Position numbers and translations under genes: made by a program
Shown: positions 21,731 through 33,400 of the stretch, piece after piece
Layout of the letters: the number at the start of each line of letters is the position of its first letter
Numbering within the stretch: position 1 is the stretch's first letter
The notes under the pieces: model-generated
Told to the model about the DNA's origin: nothing
Databases searched by the model: none
What the model saw: the letters and a program-made list of their open reading frames with translations, nothing else
NCBI GenBank assembly: GCA_037355855.1
Contig: CM074758.1
Coordinates: forward strand, 8,467,001-8,531,000
Source: Pseudo-nitzschia pungens
Taxonomy: Eukaryota > Bacillariophyta > Bacillariophyceae > Bacillariales > Bacillariaceae
Direction: 5' to 3'
Length of the DNA: 64,000 bases

Positions 21731-23172
21731 ATGAGAACCACTGACACTGGCCAAAAAGAAAAGACGGGAAATATGACAACAATTACGATCGACGGATCGC
21801 GCGGAGAGGGCGGTGGTCAGATCATTCGAAATGCTTGTGCCTTAGCGGCAATCTTGCGAAAAAATGTATCCATTGTCAACATTCGGGCCGGCCGAAAAAC
21901 GCCGGGGTTGCGACCCCAACACCTGGTGGGACTACGACTTTTGGCAGCTGCATCGGGTGCTGTTTTGGTAAAAGGAGATTTTGTTGGGTCGACCGAGATC
22001 GTGTTCCTCGCCGACAACGACTCGCGTGGCGCACCAAACAACAGCGATCTTGCTTCGAGCGGCAATGCGAACCGCCAGTGCCAGTACGTTGGCGACACCC
22101 AAACCGCCGGTTCCGTGTGTCTCTTGTTGCAGACCGTTCTGCCCTTCGCACTCTTCCGTAGCATCGTTCGCGGGACGGGATCGGTTGCGGGTGGGAGGAA
22201 CAGTGAATCGTCGCTGCACTTTCTGTTGAAAGGAGGGACCGACACCGATTTTGCACCGCCCCTCGATTATTTTCGGCACTGTGTTCCTTCCGGTCCTGGA
22301 GAATTCTTCATGGCCTGGGGAACAGTCAGGGAGTAAAGGATCGCAGAACCCGAAATGCCGTCCTCGATGTATCTTTGTCGCAACGGGGATTTTTTCCCCG
22401 TGGTGGAGGCGTGGTCCACGCAACGATTTGCCGCCCATCTCTGGACGCGTTTCCGCTGCGCCCGATACGATTGACGGAGCGGGGGGGCATTGTTGAGATT
22501 ACGATCCGAGCTTTTGCAGCAGGGAACTGCCCGCGTTCCATGGCCGAAAGATTGTCTGCTACCGTCGAGGGCATGGTTGCGTCTAATTCCTCGCATCGGA
22601 ACATTCCCATACGAGTCGACCCAGTGGAGGAATCGCCCTCCCAGACACCAACGAATGCCAGCGGGGAACGAAGAGGGACCAAGCGACGACGGGCGGTGAG
22701 TAGTGGTTGTGGCGTTTTGGTGGTGGCCAAAACGGACACGGGGTGTCTCCTCGGTGGGTCTTCGATTGGCTCTCCCAAAATTTCACTAGAGGAATCCGCA
22801 AGGGTTGCAGCCCAACAGGTCATTGAGGCGATGGAAGGGGGTGGTTGCGTCGATGATTATCTGCAGGACCAATTGATCTTGTACATGGCACTGGCAGAGG
22901 GCGTGTCGGAAGTTGTAACCAATGCGCTGACATTGCACACTCGCACTGCAATTTGGGTGGCATCCCAAATGCTTCCATCGGTTCTGTTCCAAGTTACCAA
23001 ATTGGGGGAAAACGAAGAACAGGAACAAACGGGTGGAAGCGATCTTCTACCAGAGCGACAATCAGATGAATCTAGCAATCCAGCAATGAATGAGATTGTG
23101 GACGGAAGTATCCCCGGACGTCATCGAATTCGGTGTCGTGGGATCGGGTTCCGTCCGGAAGATCAATCGTAA
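21731..23172 (+). CDS. RTCA: RNA 3'-terminal phosphate cyclase, frame broken twice
   Basis: RtcA turns RNA 3'-phosphates into 2',3'-cyclic phosphates with ATP. The first frame (21731 onward) has IDGSRGEGGGQIIRNACALA, RKTPGLRPQHLVGL, GDTQTAGSVCLLLQTVLP and LLKGGTDTDFAPPLDYFRH. Six codons in a second frame give VFLPVL. A third frame gives RILHGLG and, after a short gap, RGFFPRGGGVVHATI, then YLQDQLILYMALAEG and the HTRTAIWV segment with the conserved His. Dropping one base at about 22280 and another at about 22299 restores 479 codons. The VFLPVL segment matches the family position exactly, so both breaks are single surplus bases 19 apart, not an intron. The gene may be newly inactivated, mis-assembled, or read by frameshifting. 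Confidence 0.82.
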
Positions 23173-23579
23173 TTTACTCAGTACGAAAACGAAGAACCGA
23201 TCAAAGTTTGCCAACATGTTCGCAGGCTTCGTATGAGACCTGCCAGAGACAACATAATAAAATTGTGGTGAATCAAGCTAGTAAAATGACAAATGGAAGC
23301 AACATCACAAAAAATATTTAAAAATGATTGTTTTCTAAAGTTGTTGTTCTTTTCAAATGGATAAATTAATTTAGACATGGAAATATACACAAAGTTTTTG
23401 ATGTTTTTCATGACTCGAGTTTTTCAACACTTCTCGATGTAGCTCTAACGAGGGGCAATATGTTTAACCGATCTCCGAAATCCAATTTCGCAAAGAAGAC
23501 CGAGCCCTGTACATGTGCAACAATTCGCATCAAGATTTGCGGAAAGTCGGCTTCCGTTCTTGGTAATCCCCATTCCATT
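23173..23579. other. Convergent intergenic region
   Basis: About 400 bases between the cyclase and ankyrin gene 3' ends. AT-rich, with no gene. Confidence 0.4.
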
Positions 23580-26500
23580 TTACGATTGTCGAATGTTCAT
23601 TCGTCGTGAAGCCAAACCGCTTACTTGTGCAACTGTTTCTCTCAGTGCAGCCGAGTCTTTGAGCGCGGCGGCCAATTGCCCCATGTTTGCAGAGAGGTTC
23701 GCACCAATGGTAGTTGACAGATCGCCAAGAGTATGCGAAAACGTACCAAGGTTCATTCGGAGATCACCAGACATCTGTCCTAACACTCGATGCGATTCCG
23801 CGAAGGACAGTGGGGTCGTGGTGATGGAATTCAGCGATTCCTCCGGCAATTACAAGGGGAAGAACGACGTTTCGGATTGTTCGGTTGCGAGCCGCAGCAT
23901 CGTACATAACTAGCTGTCTGGATGCTCGGTCTTGAATGACATCTGAGTCCAAACCTGCTAGATCGAGACCGATTACACGGCTTTCGAGCTCTTCGATATA
24001 CGTCTCGGCATTCTGTACAGGTGCTCTGCTTCTGACAGCCTTGGCATCGCCAACAGCATGAAGCAAGGCGGCAATCATCACATCGCGTTGTCGGGCAAGC
24101 AAAGTAAGGCGCAGAATTTCATTTCTCATGTCCTCGAAGTTGTCAAGTTCATGAGTGAGTTTCAGTACCTTCTTCTGGCTCTCTTCGAGCGCCGTTCTGG
24201 TTGCGTTGAGCTCTTCCGAGCTCGCTTCTGCTTGATCCTTAAGCTCTTGTTGTTTCTCTTCGAGGCTGATTACATGCTTCTTTTCCCAGTCCAACAAGGA
24301 CATAAGTTGCTCGCAGGAGTGTTCAAGGGCCCGTACCTTGTTTTGTTCCTGTCTCGAGAAGAGAGCTTGCACGAGCTCCGTCAAAGTTGTGACCGGAATG
24401 AAGCAGTTCAGTAACCTTCTTTGACTCTTCGTCCAACAGCGTTTTCGTCTCCGTGAGATCCTTTTCGAGTTTGACGTTTTCTGCCTTTCCAAGTCCAAGT
24501 GCTTCCAACTGCTCTTCTATCTTTTGTTCGAGTTGTCTGATCTTCGTTTGATCGGCAAGTGAAAGATGCTTCTGGGCATCGAGGAGGCGCTTGTACTCGA
24601 TAACTCTGTTCTTCTCGTCTTGCACAAGATCTTGAACTTCTTTCAGTGCAGCGGCCATCTCGATCACCTTCTCTTTTTCGGTCTCGAGTTCGTCGGTTAA
24701 TCTGGCAACTTCGTCGTTCGAGATGTTGAGCTCTTTGAGTGACGCATCCAAAGCATATCGACCTTGTTCTTCCTCTTCCTCTAGAGATGCAACTTCCTCC
24801 ACCTTTGATTGAAAGTCGACTTTTGCCTGGTCAACCATACGTTGCATTTCAGAGATGGACTCCTTCTCGAAGTAAAGTTGTTCACCAAATGCATTGGCTC
24901 GCCCTTGAGCTTCCAAAACCTTGCTGCGTTCGGTACTTAGTGCCAGTTGAATCTCACCGTGTTCCTTCAAAAGAACTTCAAACTTTTCTCTCTCTTCTTC
25001 CAGCTCTGCCTCCTTCTCTATGACGGTGTTTTCGAGTCTTTTGCTTGATTCTCTCTCGGTTTCCAGCTCCTTCGTCAGGATATCGTGTTCACCTTCGAGC
25101 TCGGTTACACGGTACTTGTGGTGGTCGATGATTGCCTGCTGCTCCATGAGTTTTTCTTCGATACTGCTTGCTTGAGACAAATCTTCGCTATTCATTTCAT
25201 CCATCTCCTCCAGACTTTGGACTTTCATCTTTTCCGCCTCAAGCAGTTCACGAAGTTCTTCCTGGGACTTGGTCAGTTCTTCAACTTGGTCCTTCTCGGC
25301 CTCAAGCATGGCTTTCAACTTGCGACACTCATCCTCGGTAGCTTTCAGTTTCGAAGATTCTTCGTCCGCCTTTGATTTGATAGCCGATTCCTCGACCTCC
25401 AGGGATGAAACCTTTTCGGTCAGAGTTTCGAGATCAGATCGTGCAGCGCGTTCGGCCTCTTCAACACTTTTGATCTTTTCGACTTCCTTGTCATACAGAG
25501 CTTGAAGTGACTCCAGTTCGTCCTTGAGATCTTGGACGCTCTTTCGTTCACTATCAAGAAGTTTCTGCATATCGTTGAGCTTTTCTTCGAGCTCCTTGAC
25601 CTTGAGTTCTTCGGTTTTCAGAAGAAGGCGACTGTTTGCTTCAGTCTCCGCCATTTTCTTTACTCGTTCTTTCTCCTTCTCCAATGCTTTTTCGCTTTCG
25701 ACCTGCAAATTCTGCAGTTCTGCGATTTTCTCCTGATCCGCTTTGAGCTCTTTCTTCAACTCAAGTTCGTATGCTTGAAGTCCCGCGGTCTTCTCGATCT
25801 CGGCCTTGAGCTTCTCGGCAATGTCGGTGTAAGCATTCTCGAGCTGCTCTCTCTTCTGACCCTCGATCTCGATTCTGCTCTGATACTGAGATTCCTTCTC
25901 TCTGAACTCTGTCTCCATCTCTTCCCGTTGTTCGTTCTCAATAGCAAGGGTTTCTTTCAATATAGCCTCAAGCTCGATGAATCTCTTCTGTTCGGCCTCA
26001 AGAAGATCATTCACCTTGGTGATGTGTGCTTCAAGAAAGGCAACCTTCTCCTTCTCGTCCTCGACCGCCTTCTTATAAGCAGCTCCTTGCGAATCCTGTT
26101 GTGCCGTAATGCGTTTAGTGCGTTCATTTTCGATCTCACGACGGAGTTGACCTTCTAGTGTCTTGAAGCGGGCAGTGAGCTCCTCAAATTTCGAAACCTC
26201 TGTTTCGTGTTCTTGAAGCAGAGCCATAGTGTAATGTCTGTGGGTCAACTCTGCTTCTCTCGCCTGTTTTTCGAGATTGTCAATCTTCCTCTGCTCACCC
26301 TGAAGCATGGCCTTGTACTTGATTTCCTGCTCAATCATTGCAGCTGTAAGCTCCTTTTTGATCTTGGCACTGGATGCTTGGTCTAGGTCATCTATAGCGT
26401 TTCGGGCATTGATCTTCTCCTGTTCAAGGGCTTCGATCTTCTCAATAAGCATGGCTTTTTTCTGATTATGAGTGTCTTGAAGAGCCTTTAGTGTTTTCAC

Positions 26501-27655
26501 TTCTTGCTGTAGCAATTGGATTTTTTGCTTTTGTTCCTCCTGAATGATTCTTGCGTTGAGGCATTCGTTTTCGAGGATATCCTTCTGCTTTTGCAATTCG
26601 GACGCCTTCGATTGTTCAGCGCCGTATTGGAGAGTAAACTTACGTTCTCTCTCACTTAGCTCAGTTGTTGCTTTATCAAGCTTAGCCTTCGTGGATCTCA
26701 ACTCACGCTGAATCTGCTTGCTAGCTTCAGAGACTGCATCACCAATACTTGCAGAGGCTTCGCTACCGGCAGCAGATCGAGCAAAAGAACGATCAGAACG
26801 GGCATGATATGATCGTTCTAGCGTTCTGAGCACAATGCTTCGGTCTTCCCCCCTCAATTCGTTGGCGTAGTCAACGGGGGTCTTTGCATAGATGTCTCTC
26901 ACTTGCTTTCCTTCAGGATATGCGCTTGTGAGAGTTTCAATGACGCTTGCGGATGCTCCCCATTTGCAGGCAAAGTGCAAAGGGATCATGAGGTCGTTTG
27001 TGTCTCGCATTCTAATCGATGCTGGAAAGGTATCGAGAAGTTTTCTGACGACATCAGGAGAAGAATTCGTTGCGCAGGCATAGTGAAGAGGCAGGTATCC
27101 TTTTCCACCCTTTGCTTTTACAGCATCAGCGTACTCATTGACCAGAGCAGTGATCACCCGAAGAGGAGGGTTATTTCTGCATACCTCGTGCAACATCAAA
27201 TTCCCCTTGGCTGTAGACTGGATATTCTTCGGGCATGGAATAGATGCAGATCGAGGATATGTTTTGATGAGGTCCATTAGATCGTCCCATCTTCGCTTCT
27301 TGATGACGGTGAAAATTTCGATCAATTTGCGCATGTCCAAATCCGGTCGCATTTGCGAGTCCAACGCTGGGTTCTCACGAGTTCCTTCGGGTGCGTCTCT
27401 GATATCGGATCTTCCGGGCTGACGGTAGTTTTCCTTTTGGTACGATACTGAAGCTTCACGATCATCAGATAGTTCACTGACAACGCTACGTCCACCAGTT
27501 TTTTCCGACCCTAGCCTTCGGAGTGCATCTACTCTTCCTGCTTTCATTCTGTTCATCGCTTCCTTCTTGCTGCTGAGGAAAGCTTCCCATTCAGATTCGG
27601 CATCGACAGGATCTGGCCGCTGCCAGCCCCTGTTAAGAGTTGTTGCATTCGTCAT
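23580..27655 (-). CDS. Long ankyrin plus coiled-coil protein with C-terminal hydrophobic segment
   Basis: The first frame (27655-24323) gives 1110 residues: an N-terminal region, the short helix KKRRWDDLMDLIKTYP, ankyrin repeats at about 145-265 (GNLMLHEVC, GYLPLHYACATNSS, MIPLHFACKWGAS, AKTPVDYANE), then about 800 residues of coiled coil. Near 24370-24410 coiled-coil character leaves this frame and continues in the next one (LTELVQALFSRQEQNKVRAL), a change equal to one surplus base. That frame ends in a hydrophobic stretch (NVVLPLVIAGGIA). A further change around 23770-23850 leads to a helical tail ending at 23580. The second change could instead be a 79-base intron with GTAATT donor and CAG acceptor. 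A 79-base intron is possible for the first too, but it would delete good coil sequence. With both bases dropped the product is about 1357 residues. Confidence 0.75.
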
Positions 27656-28458
27656 GATGAAGATGAAGTGAGTCTTGCAATGATTTCACTTATCTTACTC
27701 GTAGTTATTTTGTGACAACTAAAAAGTGACTTGACAGAGGATGATTTGTCGGAGGGAGTTCCATATTTCTTCGAGAGTTCTGCCTGATCATCGCAAGTAA
27801 CGTTCGCTAACACAATTGGCGATTATCAAAAAATATTCATGAATGATTATTGTTCAATTATTGGCGTGTGAAATTCTTGGAAAGAAAGAATTCTCAACGG
27901 TCGTGCCAGATTTATACTTTTTCTAGTACTCGTATATCACTAATCGAAGTACTTAGTTGAACTTGTCGAAAAAATATACTCCGTGATACTAAGTACTTCG
28001 TAAGTACGTACCTCCAAGTAATGATTGACAATAATAATATTACGACTCTTTTAATTGGAAACGTGTTACCAGTCCAAATAACGGTAATCGGTAAGGTTTA
28101 ATCAGTGATTATAACATACACAAATTCAATACAGCACGTCGTACGAACAAAAAATCTTACTATTTTTTGGTACCGGTAATTACGTGTATCTTACGGCACG
28201 TCATATAAATACTTTAGGTCCTACGTACATATACTAAGTTATTATCATAACATTGTCCAAAGTACGAGTACTTGTATTTCAAAACTCGTGACTCATCTCT
28301 CGTTATCGAAATATCCTTAACCTTTTACTGTTCAGAAAACGATGTCGTCCTCTGTTCATCTCCTGGAGGATTTGACTCAAGCTAAAATCTTACTGTTTTG
28401 GAACTTTTGATTAATTCTGATATTATAGTATTGTCGTTGATTGTTGTACCCTATCATT
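27656..28458. other. Intergenic, no gene seen
   Basis: About 800 bases upstream of the long ankyrin gene, AT-rich. It holds ACTTCGTA/AGTACTTCG repeats near 27950-28010, a GTAAGGTTTA variant at 28091 and TACCGGTA at 28171-28178. Confidence 0.45.
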
Positions 28459-29592
28459 CTAGTTCCTTCCACGATTGTCGCTGCATCGATATAGGTAAAC
28501 AGCGCATCCCAATGGCTTCGTCCATGACATTTCCATGAATCGAATGATCGGCGAGATTCCTCCTAAATGATTCGGAAACGGCTGTAATGTTGCCACCCAC
28601 TGTAGCGAAAATCCCGTTCCTTGTACTTCCCTCTCCCTGATAACATTTTCTTCCGATTGTCCGCATGGTCTCATGAACAGTTTCAATCGTTCTTCGAGTT
28701 GAAGCATGAGCGTGTGTGGAAAGCACAGGGACGCAACATAGATATGGGTGGCTGTCGATAAGTCGACATCAAACATATCGCCTTGCAACAGTTCGAGCTT
28801 GTTGGTCGAACGAACAAAGTTCTCTTCCGATAGGAAAAAGTTCCTATCGTTTTTGTTGCTAATCCCGGTGTATGGATATTTAGCAAAATCAGACCGATCA
28901 GAATGCGACCGCGGCCATCGCAACAATGCTTCCCTAGCTTTGATTGCAGATTCGTGCCTCGACGGCGACAATTCAATCCCCGTGGCCTTTTTGATTCTTT
29001 CATCAGGCAGTTCCAAAACGGCTTGACCCACCAATTTCCCCGTTCCCGACCCCAGATCGAAAAAGTGAGCGGCGTGTTCCTGATGCTCATACTGCTGCTT
29101 CCGCCGTCGTCGTCCTTTCCAATCACCCAGTAGTTCCATGGCACCAAACAACTGCCGTGCACCCAATGGGGTGATTTCTCCATACGTTGAGGGTTTCCCA
29201 AAAGTATCGGGGCTTTCGACGCCGTCGTATTCGTTATCGTAACCGGTTACGTCTTGCTCTAGGATATCGAACGAATTGCCGACAAGCTGTTGTTGCTTTT
29301 GATTGTTGACAATCCATTCGTCCGTTGGTTGGATTTCATAGCCAGCATTGGGATTTTCCCAGCATTCGTCTAGTATCTCGTCCACTGATTTTCGTTTCCG
29401 AACCTCATTCCACGAAGCTGGCATCGGTGCGATCATTGGGACCCTCCGTTCGATAAGATCTGGCGGGCATAGCAACACCGCACTAACCACTTGAGCAATC
29501 CAAAAACTAGGTGAAGACTTGAATGAAGATGACGAAGACGACGTCTTTGTCGTCGATGATGGTGGTGGTCGATGCAAATGCAGTAGTAACAT
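28459..29592 (-). CDS. DOT1-like SAM-dependent methyltransferase
   Basis: The reading frame opens at a GTG, so the first ATG at 29592 was taken, giving 377 residues. A Ser-rich N-terminus is followed by STYGEITPLGARQLFGAMEL, which resembles the substrate-side segment of DOT1-type enzymes. Then come SAM motif I DLGSGTGKLVGQAVLEL, the acidic motif II GIELSPSRHESA, LELLQGDMFDVDL, and motif-IV-like ATHIYVASLCFPHTLMLQLEERL. A C-terminal strand, EMSWTKPLGCAVYLYR, completes the Rossmann fold. DOT1 methylates histone H3 Lys79, but many protist relatives have unknown targets, so only the fold and likely protein-methyltransferase role are claimed. Confidence 0.75.
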   Translation of the reverse strand: MLLLHLHRPPPSSTTKTSSSSSSFKSSPSFWIAQVVSAVLLCPPDLIERRVPMIAPMPASWNEVRKRKSVDEILDECWENPNAGYEIQPTDEWIVNNQKQQQLVGNSFDILEQDVTGYDNEYDGVESPDTFGKPSTYGEITPLGARQLFGAMELLGDWKGRRRRKQQYEHQEHAAHFFDLGSGTGKLVGQAVLELPDERIKKATGIELSPSRHESAIKAREALLRWPRSHSDRSDFAKYPYTGISNKNDRNFFLSEENFVRSTNKLELLQGDMFDVDLSTATHIYVASLCFPHTLMLQLEERLKLFMRPCGQSEENVIREREVQGTGFSLQWVATLQPFPNHLGGISPIIRFMEMSWTKPLGCAVYLYRCSDNRGRN

Positions 29593-30456
29593 GATGTGAC
29601 ACGTCTCTCCCTTTTGACGAGTCGGGTTGGTGTGAAGCTTGAGAGCCGCTGTCGCATTTTGATTTTGAGAGAGAATCACAGATCACAGCGCTGTCAATCA
29701 AGCATTTTAATTAAATAATGCATCTCACGGCACACGGAACGTACAAGTGTACCCTACGGTACTACGCACACACTAGCAGTTTTTCTTGCACTTTCGAGCA
29801 TGCAACACTGAACACGTACCAGTACCGGTATTCGTATAAGTAAGGTTACCAGTACATAACTCGTAGTTGTGAAGCTTTGATGACATAGTGATCATGGCAA
29901 AAAGATACCATCCTTCCGATGCGAAAGACTTACATGGTCTGAGCACGATCACTCTTACTCGAGTCTTTCTCTTAAAATCGGGTTACTGCTGGTGCTTCTT
30001 ACAGACAAAGGAGAGGATGACGATTAATAGTAATAGTAGTACTATCATTATCAACGGAAAAGTATTAAGAAGATGAGGAGGAAGGAATTAACAATTATGA
30101 TAACATTGTTGGGGAAAGAGGAGGAGGAGTAACAAGAAGAAGACGAAAAAATGGTGGGTGAGAACCCAGTAGTACGAGCTTGCGAATGACTCGATTCGCC
30201 GACTTCGACTGCCATATACTGCTGCTGCTGGCTGATATCATGACGAGTATATGATGACAAAATCTCAAAGAAACATTCCATGGCTTCTTACTATCTAAGA
30301 ACTTTTAGACTATATTTTATTTTCATCAATTAATGTAACTTTGAGTAACATGATATACCACACTATCTTCCAATATGCTATGCGTTCTGCCTTCTCTATT
30401 GTGGATTGAGATGGATGTTTTACATCTTCCTAGATGGATTGGTTGAATGAATAGCA
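29593..30456. other. Intergenic, no gene seen
   Basis: About 860 bases between two minus-strand genes. GTAAGGTTAC lies at 29840-29849 and TACCGGTA at 29823-29830. There is a purine-rich stretch (GGAGGAGGAG) near 30118-30130. No family signature was seen in the short ORFs. Confidence 0.45.
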
Positions 30457-33400
30457 TTACTTTGAACCATTCACATTGATACCGTAGCTGCGAAGACGAG
30501 CCATCAACGATCGTGGCCCGCTCGAAACCAGAGAGAAACTAGGCGCAGGTACTAGAGCCAACACCTCGGTTCGTCGTTGGCGAACGGCCTCGGATTGTTC
30601 CCTGATTTGCGTCTTGATAAAATTGGATACGAGATGAGTCTCCTTGAGGATAGATTTGATACCGTAGTTTGCACGAAACTGCATACCAAGAAATGCGTTC
30701 AGGAAGAATGATGTGGGTCCAGGCGACACCATATCACGCTTTTGCAAAATCATCTGCTGCAGACATTTTGCGATGTACTCCTCTTTTGTGATCAACGATT
30801 TCTTTTTCGTGATCTGCTGTTCCAACGCCGTACTTGCATCTTTTTCGGCCTCAAGCTCGGCCTCCAACTTTGCCTGGGCAGCCTTCACACTTTCGATAGC
30901 CGCTTCTTTCGAAAGGAGCAGAGCCTTGTTGTCTTTGATGTGACCCTGGATCAGGGCCTCGGTTTTCTCCTTCGACTCGAGAAGTTTTTCTTTTTCTTCT
31001 TGGGTCTTACGAAGTTCCATTACGATCTCCCTTTCCGATGCTAGCATAGCCTCTTTCTCAGCCCTGGCCAATTTCAAAGCTTGAATTGTATTTCGTTCAG
31101 TTGTCAGATGCATCTGTTTCTCCGCAATCAACAACTCCAGTTCCTTAATTCGTTGAACTTCGGCATCAATCAGTGCATGTTTTTGAGCGATGGTCTGTTG
31201 AAGGGTTTTCTCTTTCATCTTTTCTAGCTCAATCAGAGCTTCCTTGCGAGCAAGAGTATAGTCCAGTTCCTTTATTTGGTCCTCTTCAATGTCGATAGCG
31301 GCTTTCCTCGATGCTCGTGTTCCTGCTAGTTTCGATGCTTGTTCCGCTTCTTCTTTCTCCAATGATTGCATCTTTGCGATGCTATCCTCTAACTTTTTCA
31401 CTACCTCCTGATTCAGTTTCATTTGGCTCTCCTTTTCTCTGCGCGCAACTTCTAAAGCCTCAACCTTCTTTTGTTGACCTTCCAAAAGTTCTTGCTTCAT
31501 CATATTGCTTTTCTCAAGAATTTGGATCATTTCTTGATTCTCTTTCATCAACTCCTTCTTTTCTTTGATTCTGATCATGATCTGGTCAGTGAGAGACTTC
31601 TCGTAGGAAAGTCGCTCGTGTTGCTTCTTCGCATGTTCATTCGAATCGGACAATTTCAATTCTATTGAAGCCTCAAGAGCCTCAATCTGCTTCGATTGAG
31701 ATTCAGTGAAAGTCTTTTGAAGAGTCAATTCATCGCCAAGCCCCTTGAGCTTTTCAACGTTCATCGCCTTGGTCAATTCTAGTTGACGAATCAAGGTTTT
31801 TGACTTATCGAACTCTTCCCCGATTTGTTTTTGACGTTGCTCCAACAGTGTTTCGAACTCCTTTACCTTCTCATTTTTTTTTTCCAATTCAATTTCAACC
31901 TCACGAAGCTCTTCGTATGCAGCGGCTAGGTTCCTGCTACTTCTCTCGTGGATAAGTTGACGTTCCCATAGCCACTTGCTTCGCTCGCATTTCAAATCAA
32001 TCTCTGTGTCGGAAACAAGCTTGTAGGCTTCCACAAGTTGGCGATCGACCTTGTCATAGATCTCTTGGCGATCAATCGCAACCTCCGCGTTAACTCCATT
32101 CACCTTGTTTTCCATCTCACCGATTACTTTGTATGCCTCAGCCATCTGGATGGCATTCTTTTCATAGATGGCATTGCGTTGTTCTAACCACAGTTCCTTG
32201 TCAGCTAACGCCGTCGTTTCTGCTTCATCTAGCATCTTGTAGGCCTCCCCTAATGTAGCATCATTCTGGTCGTAAATTCTTTGTTTCTCAACTAACCATC
32301 GCAACTTCGCCGCTTCGTATTCCGCTTTGACAGAGGCTGCCTTCTCTCGTTCACCATTCAAAGTTAAGTCTAGAGAGGAAGATTTGTCACACTGGGTTTT
32401 TAGTTTCGCTTCAAAAATTGAGCGCTTTTCTTGCTCATCAAACAGTTTTTTCTCGAGCTCTGCCACTCTTTTGCGCTCCCTTTTAATCTCTTCCGCGGAT
32501 TTCCTGAATTCTTCCTCCATGTCTTTCGCAAGCACATTCCATTCGTCGCAATTCTTTTTCAGCTCAGCTTCAAGACTATTGGACTTCGCTTGCTCATGTC
32601 TTAGTTCACCTTCGAGAGCGCACGACTTCGTGAGCTCCTTTTTAAGGTTTTCGCCAAACACAGTCGCTTTTGCACGTTCGCCTCCAACTTCTTGTTCAAG
32701 TTCGCTAATCAATCTTTTTTTCTCTTTCACATCATTCTCAAGCTTTGCCGTTACCTCGCCTTTGCTTTTCAAAGCTTTTTCAAGAGACATCGACTTCTGC
32801 ACCAGAACTTTCAATTCTTTTTCTAGAGATGTAATGCGCTCATGTCTTGCACTCAGCTCTTTCCGAGTTGCCGAACATCTGTCTTCGCTCGCTCGAAGTT
32901 CCATTTCGAGTTTCTTGGTTGAAATGTACATCGATTGAATGTGGAGGCCAAGGAACTCCAATTTCTTCGCCCTTTCAGACCCACTGGCTTGGGCTAAAAC
33001 ATAGTCCATTGGTGTTTTGTCGTATATATCCTTGGCAACACAAGCAGGTGGGTATGCTGTTACCAAAAGTTTGATTGTGTTTGCCGATGCTTCTTTCTTG
33101 CAGGCAAGATGAAGTGGAAACATGTTATCGTCACCGAATTTATCGATAGCTTCGGGGTATGCCTTTAACAAAGCTCCGATCACATCTTCAGACGCTCCTG
33201 CAGCACATGCACAGTGAATTGGCAGATAACCCCACTGTCCTGCAACTCTGACAGCTGCCTCGTGGAGGTCAATGAGAGCAACTACAGCTTCGAGAGTGGG
33301 CTCGTTTTTGCAGACTTCGTGAAGGAGTAAGTTTTCGCTCGTGCCCACCGCGAGGAATCCGGTGCATTCTGTAGGGAAGAAGTCAACGGAAGAAAGTGTA

